Notes: generated by a model from the letters alone, not told the origin. Counted from the first letter of the stretch, positions 22,761-31,327 are shown. The stretch: 64,000 nt of DNA from an uncultured Clostridia bacterium (GCA_910589115.1 CAJUSB010000001.1:20548-84547), one strand, 5' to 3'. Numbers and translations are program-made.

Positions 22761-23966
22761 TCAGGCATTTTTAATGAAGGCTTCCAGCCGGTCAAGGCCC
22801 TTGTCAATATCTTCCATGGAGGTTGCGTAGCTCCAGCGGATATAACCGGGTGCGGCAAAGGAAGTACAGGGGACAGTAGCTACAAGGCCCTTTTCGAGGA
22901 AGAGCTTTGCAAAATCTTCATCTGATTCGATCACTTGTCCATACATGGTTTTGCCAATAAAGGATTTCATGTTCATCATGACATAGAATGCCCCCTGCGG
23001 CTTGAGGCAGGAAACACCCTCAATCTGGTTCATCCGTTCCACCAGATGATTGCGGCGCACTTCAAAGGCCTTGCGCATTTCTTCAATATCGTTTTGCGGC
23101 CCGGTAAGCGCTTCGATTGCGGCATACTGGGAAATAGAGCAGGGGTTTGAAATGGAGTGGCTGAGATAATTGCTTATCATCTTGGCGAGATACGGGTTGC
23201 AGGCTGCATAACCGATTCGCCAGCCCGTCATAGCGTAGGATTTAGAAACACCGTTGACAACAATGGTACGGTTTTTCATATCCTCGCCAAACTGCGCCAG
23301 AGAATAGAACTTCAAACCGTCATAAATCAGATTAGAGTAGATATCATCTGCAATGACATAAAGGTTATGTTTGCAGCATATCTCTGCAATGGCGGCCAGT
23401 TCGTCCTTGGTGTATACCATACCGGTCGGGTTGGAGGGAGAGTTCATCATGAGAACTTTTGTTTTATTTGTAATGACTGCCTCCAGCGTTTCGGGTTCAA
23501 TTTTGAAATGCTGATCCTCACCGGCTTCGCACAGTACCGGGATTGCGCCTGCCTGACGAACCATCTCACTGTAAGATACCCAATAGGGTGCGCCGATAAT
23601 CACCTCGTCATGGAAATCGCAGAGCACTTGCAGCGCAGTGTAGAGCACATGCTTTGCGCCGGAGGTGACAACAATCTGATTCGGCTCATATTCAAGGCCG
23701 AAATCTTCTTTGAACCGATAGCAGATTGCCTTTTTCAGCTTGGGAAGGCCGGAAGCCGGTGTGTACTTGGTTTTGTTTTTGAAAATTGCGGTAATTGCCG
23801 CATCTTTGATGCGGTCGGGCGTGGGGAAGTCAGGCTCACCCGCGCCAAAGCCGACAACGTCAATGCCGTTCAGTTTCATTTCCTTGAACATCGCGTCAAT
23901 GGTCAGCGTCGTTGATGCCTGCACTCTGGATGCGATTGTGGAAATCGGCTTTAATTCCTGTACCAT
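22761..23966 (-). CDS. Pyridoxal-phosphate aminotransferase, aspartate aminotransferase type
   Basis: The 401-residue class I aminotransferase should exchange amino groups between aspartate and 2-oxoglutarate. GAGEPDFPTP near the N-terminus, NSPSNPTGMVY, ADDIYSNL and VVNGVSKSYAMTGWRIGYAA (PLP Lys in SKSYAMTGWR) are the subgroup-I gamma aspartate aminotransferase signatures. RBS GGGGG precedes ATG 23966. Monocistronic with a clear promoter and terminator. It could in principle serve the missing HisC step of the histidine pathway, but its motifs are those of AspAT, not HisC. Confidence 0.93.
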   Translation of the reverse strand: MVQELKPISTIASRVQASTTLTIDAMFKEMKLNGIDVVGFGAGEPDFPTPDRIKDAAITAIFKNKTKYTPASGLPKLKKAICYRFKEDFGLEYEPNQIVVTSGAKHVLYTALQVLCDFHDEVIIGAPYWVSYSEMVRQAGAIPVLCEAGEDQHFKIEPETLEAVITNKTKVLMMNSPSNPTGMVYTKDELAAIAEICCKHNLYVIADDIYSNLIYDGLKFYSLAQFGEDMKNRTIVVNGVSKSYAMTGWRIGYAACNPYLAKMISNYLSHSISNPCSISQYAAIEALTGPQNDIEEMRKAFEVRRNHLVERMNQIEGVSCLKPQGAFYVMMNMKSFIGKTMYGQVIESDEDFAKLFLEKGLVATVPCTSFAAPGYIRWSYATSMEDIDKGLDRLEAFIKNA

Positions 23967-24001
23967 ATAAATGATACCCCCTTGTTGTATTCCATAATTT
24001 A

Positions 24002-24029
24002 ATTATATCGCAGTTTTTCTTTTTTGCAA
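24002..24029 (-). promoter_or_regulatory. Promoter of the aminotransferase gene
   Basis: On the minus strand TTGCAA, 16 bases, TATAAT, with a leader of about 30 bases. Confidence 0.75.
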
Positions 24030-24256
24030 GTCCTGAAACGAAAAATTGCAGAATAGCACAAAAACCGGTCGAAAAAAACCGGCCAAACAACCTATATTAA
24101 CCAATGGATTGCAGAAAAGAATTAGAAAATATGCAGGATTGCAGTTCCATTCCCACACGCAGAACAGGGGAGGGTCGGCTGGTCCATCGCAGTTCTGTCA
24201 TATGAAGCATGTCCATTTCGGGCATTTGTCATGCGGTGTTTTCAGGGCATATGAAA

Positions 24257-24290
24257 GCACTGTCTCAAAGAGTGAATTTTGAGACAGTGC
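24257..24290 (-). terminator. Terminator of the membrane HTH gene
   Basis: GCACTGTCTCAAA pairs with TTTGAGACAGTGC around a short loop; the minus-strand side continues TTTC. It begins seven bases beyond the stop codon. Confidence 0.75.
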
Positions 24291-24296
24291 CGATGA

Positions 24297-25064
24297 TTAC
24301 GCATATTTTTTCCCAATGTAATAAATCACTATAATCATGCTGAGAGAAGGAACAAGCGTCAGAAACAGGTCGGGCAGGAGCGTGCCCTGGTTCCAGCCGA
24401 ACAAATGGTGCAAAAGAGCATATACACCGGGATACGAAAGCGCTGTGATAAGGCAGTATCTGCGGCAGGCATTGACAATATGAGGCCAATTCCTGTTATT
24501 GAAGTACAGACCCGTTACATGAAGTTTGAAAATGCCATCCGTTATATAGTCGATTTTGTACGCATCATAATAAGCGGGCAGGGTGTCGGGTGTACCGATA
24601 CAGAACCAGCCGCCGAATATCAGCATCAATACCTCAACTAAAAAAACGGTGTAACTGAGCGGTTCTAATTCATAGCCAAGCAGGACCATTCCGAACAGCT
24701 GTCCAATACACAATGGAATACAGAGCGCAAACCGCCAAATCCATTTTTTCCGTTCCTGCTGGCATTCGGTCTCTTCCTTCGACGAAAACTGAATGGAACG
24801 GGTGAGCAAGTGTTCGACTTCGTTAACGGACAGCGTTTCCGTTTGTGTGCGTTCGCTTCGCAGCAGCTCAGTGACAGTAACACCAAGCGCTTCGGACAGC
24901 GGCAGCAACAGAGAAACATTGGGCAGACTGAGTCCGCGTTCCCATTTGCTGACCGTTTTGTCTGTAACGAAAAGCCGTTCGCCAAGGTCTTTCTGGGTTA
25001 ATCCCTGCGCTTTACGCAGTTCGGAAACGAAACTACCGAATTTCTCCAAATTGATTGTTTCCAT
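24297..25064 (-). CDS. XRE-family regulator fused to a multi-pass membrane domain
   Basis: Start at METINLEKFG follows GGAGGTGG; 255 residues. Residues 5-65 form an HTH_3 domain (FVSELRKAQGLTQKDLGERL, VTDKTVSKWERGLSLP). After a hydrophilic linker come about four hydrophobic segments (FALCIPLCIGQLFGMVLL, YTVFLVEVLMLIFGGWF, LITALSYPGVYALLHHLF, SLSMIIVIYYIG). Such membrane-tethered Xre proteins occur in Firmicutes beside SdpI-family genes, as here. The likely job is to sense an envelope signal through the membrane domain and regulate the adjacent sdpI-like gene; that is inference. Confidence 0.85.
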   Translation of the reverse strand: METINLEKFGSFVSELRKAQGLTQKDLGERLFVTDKTVSKWERGLSLPNVSLLLPLSEALGVTVTELLRSERTQTETLSVNEVEHLLTRSIQFSSKEETECQQERKKWIWRFALCIPLCIGQLFGMVLLGYELEPLSYTVFLVEVLMLIFGGWFCIGTPDTLPAYYDAYKIDYITDGIFKLHVTGLYFNNRNWPHIVNACRRYCLITALSYPGVYALLHHLFGWNQGTLLPDLFLTLVPSLSMIIVIYYIGKKYA

Positions 25065-25198
25065 TGAAACCACCTCCATACCTTTATCATACATCGTATG
25101 GCCGGAAATGCAATCGACTATCGGTAGAATTGGGGCTTTGGAGAGGAAACGAATTGACGATTTTGTTAAAACAGAAGAAAATAGCTCAATTTCCTGTG

Positions 25199-25579
25199 TC
25201 AGATGATCCGATTCCCATTATTATCAAATGTATGTTTCAGGATTTTCTCTACCTGCCATATAATCAGAATTATAGAAATTCCGAACAATCCGCAGAGAAT
25301 GAGGCCAGCCATTCCAACGGTGTTTTCATCTTGTCCGATGACAGGGAGCAGGCCTAACAATGCGGCAGGCAGTTCAATCAATCCCCAGCGCCACGACAAA
25401 CGTCCAAATTCTGCCTGCGCGAGCTGCCAGGTTTCTATATTTTTGGTAGAACGCCGGGTACGGTAACCAAAAATGGGATTGATGTTTTTTGGGGCATGGT
25501 ATAGGAATATTCTACCTAATAGTAATAGCATGCCAGGAATTAGCAAGCAGTTGAAAAACATGAAAAACCAGAAACCCAT
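25199..25579 (-). CDS. SdpI-family membrane protein
   Basis: The 126-residue protein starts at 25579 after AGAAGGG. Three hydrophobic segments (FFMFFNCLLIPGMLLLLGRIF, LIELPAALLGLLPVIG, MAGLILCGLFGISIILIIW) flank the hallmark NPIFGYRTRRSTKNIETWQLAQ segment of the SdpI family (PF13630). Bacillus SdpI gives immunity to the SdpC killing peptide and sequesters the SdpR repressor. No sdpC or sdpR homologue is visible here; the membrane HTH protein 134 bases downstream may be the partner. Confidence 0.88.
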   Translation of the reverse strand: MGFWFFMFFNCLLIPGMLLLLGRIFLYHAPKNINPIFGYRTRRSTKNIETWQLAQAEFGRLSWRWGLIELPAALLGLLPVIGQDENTVGMAGLILCGLFGISIILIIWQVEKILKHTFDNNGNRII

Positions 25580-25612
25580 TGTGAAATCCCTTCTGTCCGA
25601 ATAGTTTCTTAT

Positions 25613-25641
25613 ATTATAACATGTTTTATTTGATATATCAA
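25613..25641 (-). promoter_or_regulatory. Promoter of the sdpI-like gene
   Basis: Minus strand TTGATA, 17 bases, TATAAT, about 30 bases before the start codon. Confidence 0.75.
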
Positions 25642-25682
25642 GGGAATCATATTTTATATTAAAAGTGAAGCAAAGATAAAAC

Positions 25683-25975
25683 CGACCGGCCCGCAATCGT
25701 TCTGGCGGGCCGGTCAGCAGCGTATAAACAATAAAGAATGCACCAGAATCCTTCGTCCCGCCCGCAGGCGAAAGGGAGATGCGTTAGCATCTCGGGGTCT
25801 GGGGTGTAAACCCCAGCGGGAGTCCAGAGGGCAGAGCCCTTTGGCGCACCCCGCGCAGGGGCGGGTGCAGGGCAGAACCCTGCCGCAGTCCGCGTAGGAC
25901 GCCTCCCCGGCGAGGGGCGGGAGTCCAGAGGGCAGAGCCCTTTGGCGCACCCCGCGCAGGGGCGTCACGGCAGCA
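25683..25975. repeat. Dispersed GC-rich hairpin repeat, copy 5 (forward, with internal duplication)
   Basis: GACCGGCCCGC/GCGGGCCGGTC opens the copy, then GAGATGCgttaGCATCTC, CTGGGGTgtaaACCCCAG, CCAGAGGGCagaGCCCTTTGG and GCAGGGCagaacCCTGC, with the last modules partly duplicated. Its end overlaps the stop codon of the flavin oxidoreductase gene, so that gene now terminates inside repeat DNA. Confidence 0.85.
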
Positions 25976-27023
25976 GTGCACCCGAAAGCTCAGACATCAG
26001 GCGCGGGACAGTGGTCAGCTCGTGAAGTGCTGCCGCACCCGCTCCACAGAAGATGAGTCCGCTGCCGTCGTTGGCTGCATCAAATAATGCTCGCGATATG
26101 CAGTATTTTGTTTCCTTCGGCCGGCACATGTCCATGCATCCATAACACCGCTCCGGTGGAAGGCGGCTGGCTTCTACTCGCTGGAGAAATAGTGTGTTTA
26201 TAGCACGCGCTGCCAGGCCGACCGGGCTTTTAATAATTTTAATATCCTCTGGCTGCGCATCTATATATGCCTGCTTGAAAGCCGGGCAGGCATCACATTC
26301 CTCCGTTGCAACAAACCGCGTGCCCAGCTGCACACCCGCTGCACCCAGCGACAGCATTCGGCATACGTCCTCATGCGTAGCAAGCCCCCCGCCCGCTATC
26401 ACCGGAATGCGCACGCCGTGCGCCGATTCAACCGTTTGCAGGTATGCACAGACCTCCGTCACGCAGCTTTCCAACGGCGGATAGGTGTTTTCTACCATGT
26501 CCTGATAATGAAAGCCAAGGTGTCCGCCCGCAAGCGGCCCCTCTACAACCACTGCATCAGGCAAACGCCCTTGCCGCAGCCATTTGCTCACAATCAGCTT
26601 GCAGGCCCGCGCAGAGGAAACGATTGGCACGATTTTTGTGGTACTGCCTTCCGCCAGCCTCGGCAGCGAGAACGGCAGCCCAGCCCCGGATACAATCAAA
26701 TCAGCCCCACAGCGTACCGCTTCCTTTACGTACAGCTCATAGTTTTTCATGACGGACATAAAGTTAAAGCCGATGATACCATGCGGGCATTTTTCACGCG
26801 CTTTGCGCAGCTCGCTTCCAATCGCCCGTAAATTAGCAGCAACTGGATTCTGTAAAAAATCCGGCTCCCGGAAGCCAATTTGCACACCGGATATGATACC
26901 GATTCCGCCTGCCTTTGCAACAGCAGACGCCAGCCCTGAAAGCGATATGCCAACCCCCATGCCGCCCTGTACGATTGGCAGTTTTGCACACAGCCCACCG
27001 ATATTTAATTCTGGTAAATTCAA
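25965..27023 (-). CDS. NAD(P)H-dependent flavin oxidoreductase (nitronate monooxygenase/YrpB family)
   Basis: FMN-binding TIM-barrel protein of the NPD/FabK superfamily; it may oxidise nitronates or reduce an unknown enoyl-type substrate. The start is taken as TTG 27023, placed right after AAGGAG, giving 352 residues; an ATG six codons upstream overlaps that site. PIVQGGMGVGISLSGLASAVA, GPLAGGHLGFH, VIAGGGLAT and GVQLGTRFVATEEC are the family's flavin-site segments. A C-terminal cluster CYGCMDMCRPKETKYC (C-x2-C-x3-C-x7-C) suggests an iron-sulfur or zinc site beyond the classical enzyme. Its promoter carries a palindrome. Confidence 0.87.
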   Translation of the reverse strand: MNLPELNIGGLCAKLPIVQGGMGVGISLSGLASAVAKAGGIGIISGVQIGFREPDFLQNPVAANLRAIGSELRKAREKCPHGIIGFNFMSVMKNYELYVKEAVRCGADLIVSGAGLPFSLPRLAEGSTTKIVPIVSSARACKLIVSKWLRQGRLPDAVVVEGPLAGGHLGFHYQDMVENTYPPLESCVTEVCAYLQTVESAHGVRIPVIAGGGLATHEDVCRMLSLGAAGVQLGTRFVATEECDACPAFKQAYIDAQPEDIKIIKSPVGLAARAINTLFLQRVEASRLPPERCYGCMDMCRPKETKYCISRALFDAANDGSGLIFCGAGAAALHELTTVPRLMSELSGALLP

Positions 27024-27056
27024 TTTTTTTCTCCTTAACATCTATTGGATAGTTTT

Positions 27057-27087
27057 AGTATATCACTATTTGATTAGCAAATCAAAT
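27057..27087 (-). promoter_or_regulatory. Promoter and palindromic operator of the flavin oxidoreductase gene
   Basis: Minus strand TTGATT, 17 bases, TATACT. ATTTGATT-AGCA-AATCAAAT (27068-27087) is a perfect 8-bp inverted repeat covering the -35, an arrangement expected for a repressor site. TTTGATTAGCAAA within it differs at one base from the streptococcal FabT box core. Confidence 0.65.
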
Positions 27088-27309
27088 CTATTTTTCAGAA
27101 AATCTTCACAGGTTTCCTCTGTACTTTTTGGCAAAAATGCGGTACGATATAAGAGAAAGCCAAAATGTTCGTCAGGAGCTGTTGAACAAATAAAATGCGG
27201 CACAAGTGTTTCAGCCGGCCAGGGATCGAATAGAGCACGAGGGCAGCGGAAGAAGCCGCCGGCCGCCGCAGGTTATTTTTGAATTGTACCTTCGTGAAAG
27301 GAGAAACTC

Positions 27310-27726
27310 ATGAAAAGTTATCGTAAGGAGTTATTTTTCAACCTTCCGACCCGTCGCGGGCTGGTCAATATCACCGGTGACGTACAGCGTGCCATCACGG
27401 AAAGCGGCGTGCAGGAAGGCATGGTGCTTGTAAATGCAATGAATATCACGGCATCCGTCTTTATCAATGACGATGAACCCGGGCTGCATCAGGATTATGA
27501 GGACTGGCTCGAAGGGCTTGCGCCCGAAAAGCCATATTCACGCTATCGTCATAACGGTTACGAAGACAACGGGGACGCACATTTGAAGCGCACGATTATG
27601 GGGCGCGAGGTCGTATGTGCAATCACCAAAGGCAAGCTGGATTTCGGCACCTGGGAGCAGATTTTTTATTTCGAGTTTGACGGCAAGCGCCGCAAACATG
27701 CACTGATTAAGATCATCGGGGAGTGA
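27310..27726 (+). CDS. yjbQ: YjbQ-family protein (secondary thiamine-phosphate synthase enzyme, UPF0047)
   Basis: The 138-residue single-domain protein shows the full UPF0047 signature: [23 protein letters not shown], then [17 protein letters not shown] and [19 protein letters not shown]. Conserved His and Asp residues form a likely metal site. Family members show weak thiamine-phosphate synthase activity in vitro; the physiological role is unsettled. RBS AAAGGAG precedes ATG 27310. It is followed by a membrane protein and tcdA on the same strand. Confidence 0.93.
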   Translation: MKSYRKELFFNLPTRRGLVNITGDVQRAITESGVQEGMVLVNAMNITASVFINDDEPGLHQDYEDWLEGLAPEKPYSRYRHNGYEDNGDAHLKRTIMGREVVCAITKGKLDFGTWEQIFYFEFDGKRRKHALIKIIGE

Positions 27727-27825
27727 ACAGCGTGACCATTCAGAAACATCTGGGCGTGATCGTATGCAGCCGAATCCGCAAAGGCCTGGCGTGGGATTGC
27801 TGCTGTGGAAAAGAGGGGCGCTTTG

Positions 27826-28320
27826 ATGAGGCTTGAGAGCGCATACGCGCCGGAACAGTGCCGCATGATCCTGCGTGCGGCACTTTCCGAAAATAAAAAG
27901 AGCGGTCAGGTACAAGGCCGGATTCGGGGCGGTTTTTTCCGTCTTACGATGGAAGAGCGTTTCAGCTTCTGGCACAGGAATATGGCCGGATATACGATGT
28001 GCGGTTATATCGGAAGAGGGCCGGATGGCTGTGCAGGAATCCGCTTCCGACGATTTTTAGGCATTGCCGATCCGTTTCGGTTTATTATGCTGTTTGCGGT
28101 TTTGCTGCTGACTGCATGGCTTCCTGTGCGTGTGCATCTTCATCCTTTGGCAGTTCTGGCAATCGTGCTGAGCTGCTGCCTGTTTGCCATATGCGGCGTA
28201 TGGGGGAATCTGCGCTGGAGGGCCGATTCCTGTGAGGCGCTGCGCGGGGAGCTGGATGCTTTCCTGTGTGAGACGCTGGCAATCAGGCAAACATGGGAAC
28301 AAGAGGAGGACGTTTCATGA
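27826..28320 (+). CDS. Hypothetical two-pass membrane protein
   Basis: The 164-residue protein has a soluble N-terminal half (about 1-80) and two adjacent hydrophobic segments (FIMLFAVLLLTAWLPV, LAVLAIVLSCCLFAICGVW) forming a hairpin, with a short acidic tail. I do not recognise a family. The start at 27826 is preceded by GAGGGG; one seven codons upstream is also possible. Its stop overlaps the tcdA start (ATGA), so the two are translationally coupled, which says nothing certain about function. Confidence 0.65.
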   Translation: MRLESAYAPEQCRMILRAALSENKKSGQVQGRIRGGFFRLTMEERFSFWHRNMAGYTMCGYIGRGPDGCAGIRFRRFLGIADPFRFIMLFAVLLLTAWLPVRVHLHPLAVLAIVLSCCLFAICGVWGNLRWRADSCEALRGELDAFLCETLAIRQTWEQEEDVS

Positions 28321-29042
28321 TACATCAGTTTTCACGTACCGAGCTGCTGCTTGGCAGTGAAAAAATGGAGCGCCTGTATCGTGCCCGAGTTGCCGTTTTC
28401 GGGATTGGAGGAGTTGGCGGGCACGCTGCGGAAGCGCTTGTAAGGTCGGGTATTGGAGCGGTTGACCTGTTTGATGATGATGAGGTCTGCTTAACCAATT
28501 TGAACCGTCAGCTGGTTGCATCCCACTCCGCGATCGGACGTAAAAAGGTTGATGTTATGCGTGAGCGTATCCTGGATATTTCGCCGCAGTGCTGTGTCAC
28601 CGTTTTTCCGATGTTTTATACGCCGGAAAATGCCGATTCGGTCGATTTGAAAATATATGATTATGTGATTGACGCAATAGATACCGTCAGCGCGAAAATT
28701 GAGCTGGCTGTCCGCTGTGACCGTCTAGGGGTTCCGCTGATTGCCTCTATGGGGGCCGGGAATAAGCTGGACCCGACCGCATTTGAGACGGCAGATATTT
28801 ATAAGACTTCGGTTGATCCGCTGGCCCGTGTCATGCGCCGTGAGCTCAAGGCACGCGGCATAAAGCATCTCAAGGTTGTTTATTCAAAAGAACCTCCGCT
28901 CACACCGCAGGGTGAATCAGATGGCGGCAGTTTGGATTCAGCGCGGGTAGGCGGCAGCCGACGCAGTACGCCGGGCAGCTGTTCGTTTGTACCGTCTGTA
29001 GTCGGGTTGATTTTGGCGGGGGAAGTGATAAAAGCATTATAA
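28317..29042 (+). CDS. tcdA: tRNA threonylcarbamoyladenosine dehydratase
   Basis: TcdA (YgdL) is an E1-like ThiF/MoeB-fold enzyme that uses ATP to cyclise t6A to ct6A at position 37 of ANN-decoding tRNAs. The 241-residue product shows RVAVFGIGGVGGHAAEALVRSGIG at about 23-46, FDDDEVCLTNLNRQL and DYVIDAIDTVSAKIEL, the expected nucleotide-binding and adenylation segments. Length fits. It starts within the previous stop codon behind GAGGAGG. Confidence 0.93.
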   Translation: MIHQFSRTELLLGSEKMERLYRARVAVFGIGGVGGHAAEALVRSGIGAVDLFDDDEVCLTNLNRQLVASHSAIGRKKVDVMRERILDISPQCCVTVFPMFYTPENADSVDLKIYDYVIDAIDTVSAKIELAVRCDRLGVPLIASMGAGNKLDPTAFETADIYKTSVDPLARVMRRELKARGIKHLKVVYSKEPPLTPQGESDGGSLDSARVGGSRRSTPGSCSFVPSVVGLILAGEVIKAL

Positions 29043-29085
29043 CTGTATAGATGTTTTTGAAAGGCTCGAGAACAGGAGGCCGGAA

Positions 29086-29643
29086 ATGAAAAAATTATTG
29101 GTCGTGGTGGATTATCAGAAGGATTTTGTAGATGGAGCATTGGGTTTTCCTGATGCAGTCTCCATTGAGGAGGGTATTGCAAAAACCGTGCAGCATTATC
29201 TTGCGGCAGGGGATGAAGTGCTTTTTACCTTCGATACGCATGGGGAAAATTACCTGAATACGAGAGAAGGGCAGGCGCTTCCGGTGCCGCACTGCCTGAA
29301 GGGTTCCGATGGCTGGCAGCTTTACGGCATGGTGCAGGCGCAGTGCCGGGAAACCTGTGCCAATCATCAGCTGCATCAGATAAAAAAGCCGACTTTTGGA
29401 ATGTCGCCGGCAGATGTTTTGCAGCTTGCGGAGCAGCTCGGTGACGTGCACGAAATCCTTGTTGTTGGCGTTGTTACGAATATGTGTGTTATTTCAAATG
29501 CTATATTGATGCAGGCCCAGTGGCCGGAGGCGCAAATTTATATTGATGCATCCCTTTGCCGGAGCTTTGATCCGGTTCTGCACGAAAAAGCGCTTGATGT
29601 AATGGAAGGTTTGCAGATGAAGGTCATTCATCGCGGAAACTAA
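29086..29643 (+). CDS. Isochorismatase-fold cysteine hydrolase
   Basis: The 185-residue protein has the cysteine hydrolase triad: Asp in VVDYQKDFVDG (about residue 9), Lys in KKPTFG, and Cys in GVVTNMCVISNA (about 134). DTHGENYLNTREG resembles the metal-binding loop of nicotinamidases, so amidohydrolysis of nicotinamide or a related compound is plausible. GGAGGCC precedes ATG 29086. It lies 43 bases after tcdA and may share its transcript; a hairpin follows. Confidence 0.87.
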   Translation: MKKLLVVVDYQKDFVDGALGFPDAVSIEEGIAKTVQHYLAAGDEVLFTFDTHGENYLNTREGQALPVPHCLKGSDGWQLYGMVQAQCRETCANHQLHQIKKPTFGMSPADVLQLAEQLGDVHEILVVGVVTNMCVISNAILMQAQWPEAQIYIDASLCRSFDPVLHEKALDVMEGLQMKVIHRGN

Positions 29644-29703
29644 ACTATTTGCTAGAGGCATTTTTGTATTATGCATACGGATAAAGGCGGATATAGGACA
29701 AGA

Positions 29704-29739
29704 CTTTCCCTGTAAAGTGAAAATACTTAACAGGGAAAG
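29704..29739. terminator. Hairpin between convergent genes
   Basis: CTTTCCCTGT and ACAGGGAAAG form a 10-bp stem, extended inside by AAGT/ACTT. No strong U-run follows on either strand, but the position between convergent stops suggests a shared terminator. Confidence 0.6.
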
Positions 29740-29793
29740 CCCTTGCCTAGTAGTTGTGTTAATTTTGCCGTATGGACTACATGGTGTACGGAT

Positions 29794-31044
29794 TTATTCT
29801 GCTGCCGCCCGGATTGCACGCAGCACGGTGACCAATGCAGTTTCTCCTTCCGGAGAGATAATGTCGGGGGTGGAACCGTATTCCTCATTGCTGGAGCCGT
29901 CCGGATTCAGCCCGAACAGCGGGGAATAACGTATGAGCAGGCCGCTGTTCGGCAGCATGAAATAAACCGGGTCGATCCCAATCCCATCTCCGCCAGTTTC
30001 CGTTCCGACAATAGTTGCAAATCCGGTATCTTTACAAAATACCGTAAAGGCCTCCGCCGCAGAATAAACCTGATTACTGACCAACAGCCAGACCTTTCCG
30101 TCAAAGCCGCTGCCGGATGGCTGTACGGTCAGCGTATTTTCGATATAATGGGTTGCAAGCTCCCGGTCACGGGGTTCCAACCGGGGCAGCGCAGGGAGTT
30201 CCCCAATCGGATGCAGTTCTTCTGCGGAAAAGGCTTCTTCAATGTATTTGGCAGTGTTTTCACTGTTCTTCACAAGCGCATAATTGGTGTTGGAAAGGGT
30301 TTCTTTTGCGAGTGGAGCTACGATGAAATCCATCCAATAATTATCACTGCCGCCGCTGTTCTGCGTGATGTCAATGATCAGATTTTCATAACTGCGTGTT
30401 TGGTCCAGGAAAACTGCTATTTTATTTTGATCTGCATTGTTTGGAGATTCAAAACTATCGATTTTTAGATATGCGGTTTTTCCTTCTTCTATAATCAGCG
30501 TTGTCACATTTTCAGTAACTGCCTGTCCTTCGCTGTCGTATGTCTGGCTGTCCTCTCCTTCGTTCATTTCATTCAGGACTTTGAGCAATATGGGATAGTT
30601 TTTTTGTGAGACTGGATTGTTCAATGCGGTATACCATTTGGTTCGGTCTGGAAGTTCTGCATATCCTGTCAGGAATTCGTCATACCATTCCGGCTGAAGC
30701 AGCGACAAATGCCCTTCACCGCCCAGCCGGTACAATGCGGAATTCACTGCAACATACAGCTGGAAGTCACTGTTTTCCGTAGCTGTCATTTCACGGTATT
30801 CCTTCAGGATTGACTCATAATCAATACCTTTCCGTTCCAGGATTCCCCAGCAGAGATAGCTGTTTTGCAGTTCCTGCTCAAAATAGGTGAAATCTTCCAG
30901 CCGCTGTTCCTGCGTCATGCCAAACACATGTGCAGAGGCATCATCAGCGTTGTTTCCAGGTGTTTCTTCTGACATAACCGGGCTGCACGCCGTCAGTCCG
31001 GTAAGTATCAGCGTGCAAAGCCCCCCGGTAATCCACTTTTTCAA
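29794..31044 (-). CDS. S41-family peptidase lipoprotein
   Basis: Start is TTG 31044 behind GAAAGGATG. A lipobox (LTGLTAC, Cys about 20) marks export and lipid anchoring on the outer membrane face. The 416-residue protein carries the tail-specific protease core: NLIIDITQNSGGSDNYW near residue 220 and NQVYSAAEAFTVFCKDTG around 325, with the nucleophilic Ser in YSAAEA, then GTETGGDGIG. No PDZ domain is evident. Family members clip C-termini or cell-wall-associated peptides. Its promoter region holds three TTAA boxes at 11-base period plus a fourth, suggesting control by an OmpR-type response regulator. Confidence 0.88.
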   Translation of the reverse strand: MKKWITGGLCTLILTGLTACSPVMSEETPGNNADDASAHVFGMTQEQRLEDFTYFEQELQNSYLCWGILERKGIDYESILKEYREMTATENSDFQLYVAVNSALYRLGGEGHLSLLQPEWYDEFLTGYAELPDRTKWYTALNNPVSQKNYPILLKVLNEMNEGEDSQTYDSEGQAVTENVTTLIIEEGKTAYLKIDSFESPNNADQNKIAVFLDQTRSYENLIIDITQNSGGSDNYWMDFIVAPLAKETLSNTNYALVKNSENTAKYIEEAFSAEELHPIGELPALPRLEPRDRELATHYIENTLTVQPSGSGFDGKVWLLVSNQVYSAAEAFTVFCKDTGFATIVGTETGGDGIGIDPVYFMLPNSGLLIRYSPLFGLNPDGSSNEEYGSTPDIISPEGETALVTVLRAIRAAAE

Positions 31045-31081
31045 TGTCAGTCATCCTTTCTGATTTTGATGGGATGTTCTT

Positions 31082-31148
31082 ATTTTATCAGAAACCATTT
31101 TAAGAAAATAGCAGTAATCGCATTAAGTTTTTCTTAAGATTTATTTAA
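31082..31148 (-). promoter_or_regulatory. Promoter region with 11-bp-periodic TTAA boxes
   Basis: TTAA occurs at 31145, 31134 and 31123 (exactly 11 bases apart) and at 31100. A minus-strand TAAAAT (31082-31087) could be the -10, with no good -35. Phased direct repeats with a weak -35 are typical of promoters activated by PhoB/OmpR-family regulators. Confidence 0.55.
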
Positions 31149-31327
31149 GGAATCAATCTCAGACTTTTCCGCCTGTCTACGCTGGATGTGGATTCCCGGA
31201 AAGGGAGTAGACGTGCAAAAGGATTTATGATAAAATCAGGTAGCATACCGGGAGGCTGTGTTTAGAGAGCTGAAAGGATCATTGACTGCCAGTTTCCCGG
31301 ATAACCGATACGCGTGGGGGAAAGATT
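31149..31327. other. Leader region of the apbE operon
   Basis: It contains inverted repeats GTCTAC/GTAGAC (around 31175-31215) and CCGGGA/TCCCGG (around 31248-31300) that could fold in the transcript. I see no known riboswitch and no clear promoter. Confidence 0.4.

Larger units (their letters stand above)
23967..24296. other. Intergenic region between two minus-strand units
   Basis: It holds the aminotransferase promoter and the terminator of the membrane HTH gene. The rest (about 24030-24250) shows nothing beyond a weak CCGGT/ACCGG hairpin near 24063-24082. Confidence 0.5.

Noticed and set aside
22761..23966. Aminotransferase as HisC
   Set aside because: NGVSKSYAMTGWRIGY and the length fit aspartate aminotransferase rather than HisC; it is also unlinked to the his operon.
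27732..27836. Short GTG-started ORF between yjbQ and the membrane protein gene
   Set aside because: 34 codons, weak start context and overlap with the next gene; no supporting feature.
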